Notes: generated by a model from the sequence alone, not told the origin. 64,000 nt of DNA from Candidatus Rifleibacteriota bacterium (GCA_024710355.1 JANJUX010000031.1:1-64000); one strand, 5' to 3'. Counted from the stretch's first letter, positions 51,824 through 60,363 are shown. Numbers and translations are program-made.

Positions 51824-52645
51824 ATGAAACCTCTGCTCGATACTGCGAAACAGATCGCACTCCCCGCACTTTTCGGCATGGTACATGTCAAGGCCCTGCC
51901 CGGAACCCCCTTTAACACCGATGAAATGGATAAAATTGTCGAAATTGCGGTGGCCGAAGCCGAGCAGTTTCAGATAGCCGGTTTTGACGGCATCATCCTT
52001 GAGAATATGCATGACCGGCCGTATCTTAAATGCGAAGTCGGCCCCGAAATCGTGGCGGGAATGACTCGCGTTGCCTGTGAGGTTAAGCGCCGCGTTGGTG
52101 CTGCTTTCCCGGTCGGTATTCAGATTCTTGCGGGTGCCAATATTGAAGCGCTTGCAGTAGCCCTGATCAGCGGCTGCGAATTTATCAGGGCTGAGGGCTG
52201 TGTTTTTGGCCATGTTGCGGATGAGGGCTGGATCGAAGCCTGCGCTGGCAAATTGCTGCGTGAAAGGGCCCGCATCGGTGCCGGCAGAGTACGCATCTGG
52301 ACCGACATTCAGAAAAAACATTCGGCACATGCGGTTACCAGCGATATCAGCCTGGAAGACTGGGTGCACGGCGCCGAATTTTTCGGAATCGACGGGGTTA
52401 TTGTCACTGGCAGTGCAACTGGCAAGGCTGCCTCAAAAGATGAGGTCAAGCGTGCAAAGAAGGCTGGCAGGGTTCCGGTAATTGTGGGTTCGGGCATAAC
52501 CCCGGCAAACGCAAAGGATTACGCCTCTGCCGACGCCTGGGTCATCGGTTCGAGCATCAAGTATGACGGTTACTGGGAAAACCCGCTCGACCCGGACCGC
52601 CTCAAGGAAATGGTGGCAGCCCGGCGTGAACTGGGCAAAAAATAA
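51824..52645 (+). CDS. BtpA/SgcQ-family TIM-barrel protein
   Basis: 273-aa protein of the BtpA/SgcQ family. It has the family's early GMVHVKALPGTP, then GFDGIILENMHDRPY, the phosphate-loop strand GIDGVIVTGSATGKA and VIVGSGITPANA. BtpA affects photosystem I assembly in cyanobacteria; SgcQ-type members are thought to be phosphosugar or nucleoside-related enzymes. The role in bacteria without photosynthesis is open. The end of the barrel, WVIGSSIKYDGYWENPLD, is conserved. Overlapping operon position behind the channel gene (10 nt). Confidence 0.8.
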   Translation: MKPLLDTAKQIALPALFGMVHVKALPGTPFNTDEMDKIVEIAVAEAEQFQIAGFDGIILENMHDRPYLKCEVGPEIVAGMTRVACEVKRRVGAAFPVGIQILAGANIEALAVALISGCEFIRAEGCVFGHVADEGWIEACAGKLLRERARIGAGRVRIWTDIQKKHSAHAVTSDISLEDWVHGAEFFGIDGVIVTGSATGKAASKDEVKRAKKAGRVPVIVGSGITPANAKDYASADAWVIGSSIKYDGYWENPLDPDRLKEMVAARRELGKK

Positions 52646-52655
52646 TGTAATCTGC

Positions 52656-52685
52656 TTGCTTTGTCGTGATTTTTTCAGCTATTAT
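52656..52685 (+). promoter_or_regulatory. Promoter of the 139-aa gene
   Basis: TTGCTT (52656-52661), 18 nt, TATTAT (52680-52685), 27 nt before the ATG. Confidence 0.5.
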
Positions 52686-52712
52686 GCCGTTTATACCAGA
52701 TAACGAGGGACT

Positions 52713-53132
52713 ATGAAAAATTACCTGCCCGAAATTCGCAAGAATCTTGAGTTGATCGACCTGATTGAAAACAAGTTTAAGATCAAGCCCAACAACGACG
52801 TTGAAGACCCGCTTCTTTACTGTGGCGTAGCTGATTCGAACATCATCGCGCAGTTGAGCGAAGACGTCGAGAAGTATTTCGGGAAAGCATACAAACCGGC
52901 CGGAGAAGGCGCTTTTTTCAAGAACTTTTTTGACAAGTTCATGCGCGAAGTCGGTGGGGCGCGAAAAGAGCAGACCCTGTACCGCAAAGAGATATCTGAG
53001 AGTATCGTTCTATACTGCGCTTTCTGGCCGTGGGGCTCGAACCCGGTCAAAACTTCGGTTCGTATCGGCCTTGTCTGCTACGGCGCCGATGAAAGGGACT
53101 TCTTTACCCGCGAACTGAAAGGCGCGTTCTGA
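52713..53132 (+). CDS. Unknown cytoplasmic protein
   Basis: 139 aa, no known family. It starts MKNYLPEIRKNLELIDLIENKF (helical), has AYKPAGEGAFFKNFFDKFMREVGG in the middle, and ends with a beta-rich YCAFWPWGSNPVKTSVRIGLVCYG. First of three short genes (with the deaminase after 25 nt and the Smr protein) that probably share one transcript. Confidence 0.6.
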   Translation: MKNYLPEIRKNLELIDLIENKFKIKPNNDVEDPLLYCGVADSNIIAQLSEDVEKYFGKAYKPAGEGAFFKNFFDKFMREVGGARKEQTLYRKEISESIVLYCAFWPWGSNPVKTSVRIGLVCYGADERDFFTRELKGAF

Positions 53133-53157
53133 ACCGTTATTGAGGGGGACATTCTGA

Positions 53158-53562
53158 ATGAATCAACTCAAAAAGAACCATTTTTATCTTATTGAAACCG
53201 CAAAAAAAATGATTTCAATGAGATTTAGAGAAAACCGTCATCATTTTGCCGCAGCCGTTAAGTCGAAGTGCGGCAAAATTTTTACCGGGTTGCAGCTGAA
53301 AACCTCGCTTGGCGGCGCCGAAGTCTGCGCTGAAGCGGTTGCCCTTGCCGCCGCTGCTGAAGAAGGCGTTACCGAAATCGAAACCGTCGTAGTGGTCAAC
53401 CGTATCGGCGATATCATCGCGCCCTGCGGTAAATGTCGCGAACTTTTTATCGATTATTGCCCGAAAGCCGAGATTATTGTTCCGGGGGTCGGCGGCGGCA
53501 AAATCGTCAGCCCGCACGATTTGTTGCCGATGCGCAGCAGCCTGCTTAAAGAAGCCAAGTAA
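53158..53562 (+). CDS. Cytidine deaminase-fold protein
   Basis: 134 aa of the CDA/blasticidin-deaminase type. Zinc ligands are Cys57 in VCAEAV and Cys90/Cys93 in PCGKC, with catalytic Glu59. A Cys rather than His opens the HAE motif, as in CDA-type enzymes. The following ELFIDYCPKAEIIVPG matches the strand after the second motif. It may act on cytidine or on a modified nucleoside; only the deaminase chemistry is secure. RBS GAGGGGG before the ATG. Confidence 0.8.
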   Translation: MNQLKKNHFYLIETAKKMISMRFRENRHHFAAAVKSKCGKIFTGLQLKTSLGGAEVCAEAVALAAAAEEGVTEIETVVVVNRIGDIIAPCGKCRELFIDYCPKAEIIVPGVGGGKIVSPHDLLPMRSSLLKEAK

Positions 53563-53574
53563 GCATAAATCAAG

Positions 53575-53847
53575 GTGACAGAACACGACGATGCCATCGA
53601 AATTCCGGTGAACGGGATTCTCGATCTGCATACTTTTCGCCCCGGCGAAGTTGCGGATGTGGTGAGAGATTATCTTGAGGCCTGCCGGGAAAAAGGCATT
53701 ACCAGCATTCGTATCATTCACGGCAAGGGAATTGGCAACCTGCGTCGCACTGTCGAAGCCACTCTCAAAAAAATTCCCTGGGTAAAAAGCTGGCAACCGG
53801 CTGGCCACGATGCCGGCCACTGGGGCGCAACCCTCGTAGAGCTGTAA
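53575..53847 (+). CDS. Smr-domain protein
   Basis: 90-aa stand-alone Smr domain with GTG start. The motif LDLHTFRPGEVADVVRDYLEACREKG and RIIHGKGIGNLRRTVEATLK are the DLH and HGKGxGxLR signatures. Smr domains bind or nick DNA or RNA; in MutS2 the domain acts at branched DNA or ribosome collisions. Short stand-alone Smr proteins are common and uncharacterised. Gap of 12 nt to the deaminase. Confidence 0.75.
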   Translation: MTEHDDAIEIPVNGILDLHTFRPGEVADVVRDYLEACREKGITSIRIIHGKGIGNLRRTVEATLKKIPWVKSWQPAGHDAGHWGATLVEL

Positions 53848-53855
53848 ACTTGCTG

Positions 53856-54446
53856 TTAAACAAGGTCGGCGAGCCAGGCCACCACCATAAAGCGTGGCAG
53901 ACGGCTGATCAGGCTGGCGATGATCACCTTGCCGAGTGGCATGTTGTATATGCCGCCGATCCAGCAGACCGCCGAGTAGGGTATCGGCGACACACCTGCC
54001 ACAAAAATGGCCAGCGAGCCATGATCGCGAAACAGGTCGCGGCCGGCTCTGAGAAGCTTCGACCCAAAAAAGCGACGAAAGCGCCAGGGGCCAAAGTATT
54101 TGCCGATAAAGTAGCCGGTCGTGCCGCCCAGGGCACTGGCGATACCGGCAGCCACAGAGGTTTTCCAGATGTTGGCGCCGCCAAAGGCAGTGCCGAAAAC
54201 GACCACATCAGGCGGAATCGGCTGAATGACAGCATCAGCAAGCCAGCAGAAGGCAAAGAGTGCCGGGTAGCCGTAAAGTTCGACAGATTCTTTGGCAAAA
54301 GCCTTTACTGGGGCGCGATAAAAATACAGAACGAAAAAAACGCCAACTATCAAAAGTAAAAGTAAAACCGATGACAGTCTTGACGAACCCTGGTTTGTGG
54401 CAGGTGAAGGCCTTGCTGCAGGCAGAAACGACTTGAAAAAATTCAT
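53856..54446 (-). CDS. YqaA-type VTT-domain membrane protein, copy A
   Basis: 196-aa VTT/SNARE-associated (DedA superfamily) protein of the YqaA type. It has one N-terminal helix (VLLLLLIVGVFFVLYF), then the VTT core: LADAVIQPIPPDVVVFGTAFGGANIW, GTTGYFIGKYFGPWRFRRFFG, AGVSPIPYSAVCWIGGIY. DedA-family proteins move lipid carriers such as undecaprenyl phosphate; YqaA itself is little studied. It is nearly identical along this stretch to the gene at 55294-55884, pointing to tandem duplication. Confidence 0.8.
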   Translation of the reverse strand: MNFFKSFLPAARPSPATNQGSSRLSSVLLLLLIVGVFFVLYFYRAPVKAFAKESVELYGYPALFAFCWLADAVIQPIPPDVVVFGTAFGGANIWKTSVAAGIASALGGTTGYFIGKYFGPWRFRRFFGSKLLRAGRDLFRDHGSLAIFVAGVSPIPYSAVCWIGGIYNMPLGKVIIASLISRLPRFMVVAWLADLV

Positions 54447-54599
54447 TTACCAGGCCCTTTTTAAAAGAATAGACCTTCTAACCTGTTATGAATAGCATAA
54501 TTAAACCGGCATTGTAAACCTGTTGAATATAATCTCAGCAATTGCCGGAAAAGATATTTCGTTGGGAAAAGTCGAAGCAACCAGTGCTTCAGGCAATTT

Positions 54600-55271
54600 T
54601 TATGGCAGAATCGCGACGGAAGTGCCGGTGGCAATATTCCAGAAAAGTTCTTCCATGTGAATGTTATGCATCGAGACACTGCCGTCAGTTGTCCAGCTCG
54701 ATTCGGCGCCGAAACCGTGAATACCAAGAGGGCCGCCCAGAGCGGTATCGGTCGGCGGGCAGGCATTGCTTTCCCAGGCGGTTTCGATACGCTCTTCTTC
54801 GCCGGCCTTGATTATCTGTTGCACTGCGCCGCGTTTTGCGTCGTCGGGCGAAGGATAATTTATCTGCAGAAACAGATGAAAGCGGTTATCGGCATCTTTT
54901 CTGCAGATGTAATATTGCCCTTCAGGAGTTTTCTGATCTTTACCGTTGAGCTTGATACCGATGGTGGCCCTGCCGATTCCCACCGGGTAGGTGGCAACGA
55001 GAATATCATCGGAGAGAACCAGCAGTTCGCGGCTTCTTTTGCGAATCAGCAGCATCGGATTGAAAGTCTCGCGGCTGAGGCCTGCGTTCGCAAGCTTCTG
55101 CTCAAAGACTTCGACAGCGCGCTTCTGGCCTTTCGGATCAAGCGACTTGATGAATTCATCGTAGAGAAAACTTTTGGCCGGCGTAAAGGCAATGCCGGCG
55201 ACAGTTATCAGAGAAAACAGCGTAAAGCAGTAGAAGAAGTAATCGCCGAGCAGAGTTACGGTTTTTTTCAT
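54600..55271 (-). CDS. L,D-transpeptidase-fold protein with Ser at the catalytic Cys
   Basis: 223 aa from ATG 55271; upstream starts overlap copy B of YqaA. One N-terminal membrane helix (YFFYCFTLFSLITVAGIAF) anchors it with the domain in the periplasm. The YkuD domain is recognisable by PVGIGRATIGIKLNGKDQKTPEGQYYI, GGPLGIHGFG and MEELFWNIATGTSVAIL. The catalytic motif HxxGC(I/V)R reads TTDGSVSMHN, so the nucleophilic Cys is replaced by Ser198 (codon at 54678-54680). It may be an inactive binding protein or use Ser. It sits between two YqaA copies in one orientation. Confidence 0.7.
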   Translation of the reverse strand: MKKTVTLLGDYFFYCFTLFSLITVAGIAFTPAKSFLYDEFIKSLDPKGQKRAVEVFEQKLANAGLSRETFNPMLLIRKRSRELLVLSDDILVATYPVGIGRATIGIKLNGKDQKTPEGQYYICRKDADNRFHLFLQINYPSPDDAKRGAVQQIIKAGEEERIETAWESNACPPTDTALGGPLGIHGFGAESSWTTDGSVSMHNIHMEELFWNIATGTSVAILP

Positions 55272-55293
55272 AGTTTCGTTGATATTAATACTG

Positions 55294-55884
55294 CTATACA
55301 AGATTTGCGAACCAGGCAACCGCAAGGTATCTGATCGTACGGCTGATCCAGCTTGCGAGAATTACCTTGGTGAGTGACATGCTGTAGATACCACCAATCC
55401 AGCATACGGCTGAATATGGAATTGGAGAAACGCCGGCAATGAAAATGGCCAACGAGCCATGATCACGAAACAGGTCGCGGCCGGCGCGCAGAAGTTTCGG
55501 ACCAAAAAGTCTTCTGAAGCGCCAGGGACCAAAAACTTTCCCGACGTAATAACCGGTTGCGCCACCAAAAGCACTCGAAAAACCTGCAATAAAGGCTGTC
55601 TCCCAGATGTTGGCTCCACCGAATGCTGTGCCAAAAACGACCACGTCAGCCGGTATCGGCTGGATGATAACATCAGCAGCCCAGCACAAGAAAAACAGAG
55701 CCGGATAACCGAAGGTTTCGACGGCCATTTTCGCATGAAATTTTATCTGCGCACGATAGAAATAGAAGAGCAGAAAAACGACGACGGCACCAATAACCAT
55801 TGCCAGGGCAGAAATTTTTGCCCAGCCGGCTTTGCTGAGCCGGAATGGTATCAGATCGCGGTTTTGTTCCTGCGGTTGCTGCAA
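55294..55884 (-). CDS. YqaA-type VTT-domain membrane protein, copy B
   Basis: Paralog of 53856-54446, 196 aa, with the same core: AADVIIQPIPADVVVFGTAF, GATGYYVGKVFGPWRFRRLFG, AGVSPIPYSAVCWIGGIY. It differs mainly in the N-terminal 45 residues and the last helix. It is the first gene of the minus-strand group with the L,D-transpeptidase-like gene, whose start lies 22 nt past its stop. Confidence 0.8.
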   Translation of the reverse strand: MQQPQEQNRDLIPFRLSKAGWAKISALAMVIGAVVVFLLFYFYRAQIKFHAKMAVETFGYPALFFLCWAADVIIQPIPADVVVFGTAFGGANIWETAFIAGFSSAFGGATGYYVGKVFGPWRFRRLFGPKLLRAGRDLFRDHGSLAIFIAGVSPIPYSAVCWIGGIYSMSLTKVILASWISRTIRYLAVAWFANLV

Positions 55885-55966
55885 AAGCGCACTCCCGGAA
55901 AAAGGTTAGAAGTTTCCGATTCAAAAATCTTTCGATTAACATCGCGCTTTTGTTTAGCATTAATTG

Positions 55967-56003
55967 CAAAAAAAAGTAACAGCCACCCGCAGGTGGCTGT
56001 TAC
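55967..56003 (-). terminator. Strong terminator of the RDPKGR-repeat gene
   Basis: Perfect 12-bp stem GTAACAGCCACC / GGTGGCTGTTAC with a 4-nt loop. On the minus strand it is followed by about nine T residues. It lies 18 nt after the gene's stop codon. Confidence 0.85.
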
Positions 56004-56021
56004 CTTGATTAGAGGCTGATT

Positions 56022-56681
56022 TTACAGTTCGGCGAGAAGCTTGCGTGCGTCTTCGACGAGCTCTTTGTGTTTGGTAACCGGCTTTTCACTGGCCAGGAAA
56101 TGCAGGGTCGGGATAATTTTTCTGAGAACGGGCTTGAAGTTTTCGGTGCCCTTTTCTTTTTTGTATTTGTTGAGGTAGGTTACCAGAACGCGGGCCTTGG
56201 TAGTTTCGTTCTGCTTCAGTTCTGCGAGAATGATGTCACTAAGGGAATCCTGAACGAAAGCCAGAAACTTGTCGTTTTCGAGGCGGCGCAGACCGACGAC
56301 GGTGGCGGCGAAACCGGCTTTATCAGTGATGTTGATGCTGACGTGAGTAAGAATTCGACCCTTCGGGTCACGCAGAACCAGGCGGGTCTGGCCATTTTTC
56401 CAATTTTCGACGTTACCGTTGGCGTGGGTCAGAAGGCGTCCCTTCGGATCTCTGACAACCCATTTTGATTTGGTGCCCCATGATTCGAGCTTGCCAATGT
56501 TCCAGGTGACAAATTTGCCTTTTTCATCACGGGCAACAAATTTGATGCCCTGATTTTTCCAGACTTCGTAGGCCTTCGACAGATCTTTGATTACCGGACG
56601 TTCGGCTTCGGTAGCAAAAGCTGCGCTGAAGCTGAAAACAAATGCCAGAAGAACAAATATGGTGGTCAATCTCTTAAGCAT
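56022..56681 (-). CDS. Secreted protein with RDPKGR repeats
   Basis: 219 aa with a signal peptide (IFVLLAFVFSFSAAFA). Residues about 45-125 contain three tandem repeats of about 25 residues: FVARDEKGKFVTW, VVRDPKGRLLTHANGNVENW and LVLRDPKGRILTHVS. This is a beta-strand plus RDPKGR turn pattern. A helical C-terminal half follows (LVTYLNKYKKEKG, ASEKPVTKHKELVEDARKLL). The function is unknown; the repeats may bind a carbohydrate or wall component. Terminated by a strong hairpin; divergent from the REC-PPDK gene. Confidence 0.65.
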   Translation of the reverse strand: MLKRLTTIFVLLAFVFSFSAAFATEAERPVIKDLSKAYEVWKNQGIKFVARDEKGKFVTWNIGKLESWGTKSKWVVRDPKGRLLTHANGNVENWKNGQTRLVLRDPKGRILTHVSINITDKAGFAATVVGLRRLENDKFLAFVQDSLSDIILAELKQNETTKARVLVTYLNKYKKEKGTENFKPVLRKIIPTLHFLASEKPVTKHKELVEDARKLLAEL

Positions 56682-56806
56682 TTTTTATCTCCCTGTGCTA
56701 AATTATTGATTTATTCTAACAGATAAAAAAAAATCCGCAAGAGGCACAGCCGGCTATTTTTTCTGATATAATTCTGCAAAATCTTCGAGACATACCCGGA
56801 GCCACG

Positions 56807-59800
56807 ATGCCAAAAGAAGAATTGATGCAGGTCTTTAAAAAATACAAATCAGACAGCGAAATTTTCCATGATCTGATGCGTTTCAAAGTTCGCGAACTAC
56901 TGCTGGTCGCAACCGTATACGATGCCTTCTCTCTCGAACAGGACGGCCTGCTGGCCGAAAAAATCTTCGGCGAATATTTCAACCTGAATCTGACGAGCGC
57001 GCCGCGCATTACCAGTGTTACTTCAGCCGACGAAGCTCTCGAAATGCTGCAGAAAAAAGAATTCGATCTCGTCGTGGTGATCAGCCGCCTGCGCAAAACC
57101 GACACGATCAATGCCGGCTCGAAGATCAAGAAACAGTGGCCGAAGCTGCCGATTCTTCTGCTTCTCAACGATAATACCGATCTGGTAGCCGCCGACAGCG
57201 GCAGCGACCTCTGGGAACAATACGACAACGTCTTCGTCTGGAACGGCGCCTCAGAAATCTTCCTGGCGATGATCAAATATATCGAAGATCGCCTCAATGC
57301 CGACAAAGATACGCAGATCGCTCAGGTTCGCATCATTCTGCTGGTCGAAGACTCGGTGCGCTATTATTCGCGCTATCTGCCACATCTTTACTCTGAACTG
57401 ATCCGCCAGACGACCAAACTCGTCGAAGAAGAGCTGCAGGAAGAAACCAAAAAGGTTCTGCGCATGCGCTGCCGCCCGAAAATCATTCTGGCAACCAACT
57501 ACGAAGAGGCGATGGAGCAGTTTGAATATTTCAAAGACTACCTGCTCTGCGTCATCTCTGACGTAAAATACAAAAAAGACGGGATTCTCGATGACCAGGC
57601 CGGTCTCAAGCTTGCCAAAGCGTTAAAAGAGCTGCAGCCGGATCTACCGATTCTTCTGCAGTCTTCGGAAGCTAACATTGAAGGCGCTGCCAACCGACTC
57701 GGGGCCTCGTTTGTGCACAAAGAATCGCAGTTCCTTTCCAAGAGACTGTCGAAATTTTTCTACCGCAACCTCGGTTTTGGCGACTTCGTTTTCAGAAACG
57801 CGCAGGGCCAGGAAATAACGCGAGCGCGCACCATGGCCGATTTTCGCAACTGTCTGCGCATCGTACCTGCCGAGTCGATCGAGTTTCATGCCAGTCGTAA
57901 CCATTTCTCGACCTGGCTGCTGGCGCGCGGTGAAGTGCAGACTGCCAAGGTCGTTTCGCGCATTCACGTTAACGAGTTCGACGAGGTCGAATCGCTGCGC
58001 GACTTTTTGATCAATATGGGCAACTGGGTTTTCAGAATGAAAACCCGCGGTAAGGTCATTTCGTTCGACAAGTCGTTTATCGGCGAAAACCGGCATCATA
58101 TAAGCAAACTGGCCGAAGGCGCGATTGGCGGCAAAGGGCGCGGCATCGCGTTCATGAACTACCTGCTTTACAATTCGTCGATGCTCGAAAGCGTGCCCGA
58201 TATCGTTATCAGAATACCCGAAACCTTCATCATCGGCGTCGATGAGTTCACCAATTTTATCACCACCAACGATCTGGCCGACTTTGTCATATCAGAGAAA
58301 AATTACGACAACCTGAAAAAGCGCTTTCTCGACAGCCGCCTGTCAGAAAAGATTCTCAACCGGCTGCGCATCGTGCTGCAGAAGGTTACTTACCCGCTGG
58401 CAGTGCGTTCTTCGGGGGTTCTCGAAGACGCGGTTTCGCACTCGATGTCGGGGCTTTACGAGACGTTTTTCATTCCGAACAACCACCCCGATCCGGAAGT
58501 GCGCCTCAAACAGCTCGAAGAGGCGATCAAGCTGGTTTATGCCTCGGTTTATTCAAGTGAAGCGCGCGAATACTACGACGCGATTCAATACAACATCGAA
58601 GAAGAAAAAATGGCGGTTGTCATTCAGCAGATCGTCGGTCGCCGCTACGGCAGCCGCTTTTATCCGCTGATCAGCGGAGTGGGGCAGTCATATAACTATT
58701 ATCCGTTCTCTTATATGGCGCCAGAAGACGGTGTTGGCATGCTGGTTCTCGGGTTGGGCCGCCAGGTAGTCGGCGGCGGGCCGTCTTTCAGGTTCTGCCC
58801 GACTTACCCGAAGCTCGAAATGCTCACTCCCGAAGAGCTGGTCAGAAATTCGCAGCGCAACTTTCTGGCGCTCGACATGGAAAAGAACACCGTCAACCTG
58901 TTCGCTGGCGAAGATGCAACGCTGATCAAACTCGATCTCAAAACGGCCGAAGAAGACGGTACTCTCGCTGATGTTGCTTCGACCTGGAACTTCGAAGACG
59001 GGCGTCTGGACCCCGGCATTATGAGTCGTGGGCCGCGCGTCATCAATTTCGCGAATATTCTGCAATTCGAGACTTACCCGCTGGCGCGCGCGATCAAGCA
59101 CATTCTCAATGTTTCAAACGATGCCCTCGAAGCGCCGGTCGAAATCGAATTTGCCGTCGATGTCGACAACGAAGGCTCTTCCAGCCCGGTTTTCTACCTG
59201 TTGCAGCTCAAACACATGCTGCGCGATTCTGATGAATTCAGTATCAACAAGTCTGATATCAAACGCGACCAGCTGATGCTGTATGCCGACAACGGCATGG
59301 GCAACGGCCGCATCGAAGAAATCGCCGACGTGGTCTGGATTGACCCCGATGTCTTCGACAAGTCGTGCACCGAAGAAATGGCGCTCGAAGTCCAGGCCCT
59401 CAATGTAAAACTCAGGGAAAGCGGCCGCCGCTACATTCTGCTCGGCCCGGGCCGCTGGGGCACGCGTGACCGCTGGCTCGGCATTCCGATCACCTGGCCG
59501 CAGGCTTCGTATGCCAAGGTCATTGTCGAATATTCGCTCGAAGGCTTCAGGGTCGATGCCTCGATGGGTTCGCATTTTTTCCATAATGTCACGACGATGA
59601 ATATCGGCTATTTCTCGGTCCGTCAGGATTCTGGCGAAGGCTTCATCGACTGGAACTGGCTGCGCAGTCAGCCGGTCGCCGAGAAGCTCAAATATTTCAC
59701 CCACACCCGTCTTGACTGCAGGCTCGGCGTTCTCATGGACGGCCGCAAGGGCATTTTTGCCGTTTACAAAGACCTCGAAGACTCGAAACACGTCGAAGAT

Positions 59801-59842
59801 GAAGCGGTCGAAGTCGACAACATCAACCCGGGAATATTCTAA
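56807..59842 (+). CDS. Receiver-domain protein with PEP/pyruvate-binding (PPDK_N) domain
   Basis: 1011 aa. Residues about 30-165 form a degenerate receiver-like domain. Residues about 172-330 form a second receiver with acidic pair (VEDS), acceptor Asp252 in ISDVKYKKDG, the Ser of LLQSSE and Lys in SFVHKES. The C-terminal 650 residues hold GGKGRGIAFMNYLL and the PPDK_N/PEP-synthase ATP-grasp-like segment YPLAVRSSGVLEDAVSHSMSGLYETFFIPN. The phosphohistidine and PEP-utilising domains that should follow in PEP synthase or PPDK are absent. So ATP or pyruvate binding may be coupled to phospho-signal input. Function unknown. TATAAT is visible at 56767-56772. Confidence 0.75.
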   Translation: MPKEELMQVFKKYKSDSEIFHDLMRFKVRELLLVATVYDAFSLEQDGLLAEKIFGEYFNLNLTSAPRITSVTSADEALEMLQKKEFDLVVVISRLRKTDTINAGSKIKKQWPKLPILLLLNDNTDLVAADSGSDLWEQYDNVFVWNGASEIFLAMIKYIEDRLNADKDTQIAQVRIILLVEDSVRYYSRYLPHLYSELIRQTTKLVEEELQEETKKVLRMRCRPKIILATNYEEAMEQFEYFKDYLLCVISDVKYKKDGILDDQAGLKLAKALKELQPDLPILLQSSEANIEGAANRLGASFVHKESQFLSKRLSKFFYRNLGFGDFVFRNAQGQEITRARTMADFRNCLRIVPAESIEFHASRNHFSTWLLARGEVQTAKVVSRIHVNEFDEVESLRDFLINMGNWVFRMKTRGKVISFDKSFIGENRHHISKLAEGAIGGKGRGIAFMNYLLYNSSMLESVPDIVIRIPETFIIGVDEFTNFITTNDLADFVISEKNYDNLKKRFLDSRLSEKILNRLRIVLQKVTYPLAVRSSGVLEDAVSHSMSGLYETFFIPNNHPDPEVRLKQLEEAIKLVYASVYSSEAREYYDAIQYNIEEEKMAVVIQQIVGRRYGSRFYPLISGVGQSYNYYPFSYMAPEDGVGMLVLGLGRQVVGGGPSFRFCPTYPKLEMLTPEELVRNSQRNFLALDMEKNTVNLFAGEDATLIKLDLKTAEEDGTLADVASTWNFEDGRLDPGIMSRGPRVINFANILQFETYPLARAIKHILNVSNDALEAPVEIEFAVDVDNEGSSSPVFYLLQLKHMLRDSDEFSINKSDIKRDQLMLYADNGMGNGRIEEIADVVWIDPDVFDKSCTEEMALEVQALNVKLRESGRRYILLGPGRWGTRDRWLGIPITWPQASYAKVIVEYSLEGFRVDASMGSHFFHNVTTMNIGYFSVRQDSGEGFIDWNWLRSQPVAEKLKYFTHTRLDCRLGVLMDGRKGIFAVYKDLEDSKHVEDEAVEVDNINPGIF

Positions 59843-59902
59843 GCCACTGTCCGCGTAGACTGCAACCACGTAGCCTACGTTGTTGAATTAACAAATCTGG
59901 AG

Positions 59903-60271
59903 ATGTATGTTATGGATTCCACACAACTGATAATAATTGCGGCGGTAATAATATTTTTCGTGCTGAAAAAGCTTGGGCAGGTCAGCCCGGCAAAGGCGCG
60001 CGAGCTTGTCGCTGCCGGGGCTCTGATTGTCGACGTGCGCACGCCCGGCGAATTTGCGGATGGGCACCTGGCCAGCGCGGTCAATATTCCCCTCGACGTG
60101 ATCGGGCAGCAGATCAGTGCTCACGTAAAAGACAAAAATCAGCCGATCCTGGTTTATTGCCTGAGCGGCAGCAGATCGGCCCTGGCGAAGCGCATTTTGA
60201 AAGGGCAGGGGTTCAGCGGGGTGCACAATCTCGGCTCGATTTTTCGGGCCCGCAGCATTGTCGGGGAGTGA
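59903..60271 (+). CDS. Membrane-anchored rhodanese
   Basis: 122-aa single-domain sulfurtransferase. One N-terminal membrane helix (LIIIAAVIIFFVLKKLG) is followed by a rhodanese fold: VDVRTPGEFADGHLASAVNIPLD and active-site Cys in VYCLSGSRSALAKRIL. Start at ATG 59903, with GGAG just upstream; 59912 is possible. No neighbour shows which sulfur acceptor it serves. Confidence 0.85.
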   Translation: MYVMDSTQLIIIAAVIIFFVLKKLGQVSPAKARELVAAGALIVDVRTPGEFADGHLASAVNIPLDVIGQQISAHVKDKNQPILVYCLSGSRSALAKRILKGQGFSGVHNLGSIFRARSIVGE

Positions 60272-60295
60272 GCCGGCGAAAATTTCAGGCAGGCA

Positions 60296-60324
60296 TTGCC
60301 ACAATTGAGGTTTTCGGGTAGACT
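60296..60324 (+). promoter_or_regulatory. Promoter of the 197-aa membrane protein
   Basis: TTGCCA (60296-60301), 17 nt, TAGACT (60319-60324), 39 nt before the start codon at 60364. Confidence 0.6.
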
Positions 60325-60363
60325 GTGCCGGTCAGATATCTGAATACAGGCTGCAATTGGGTT

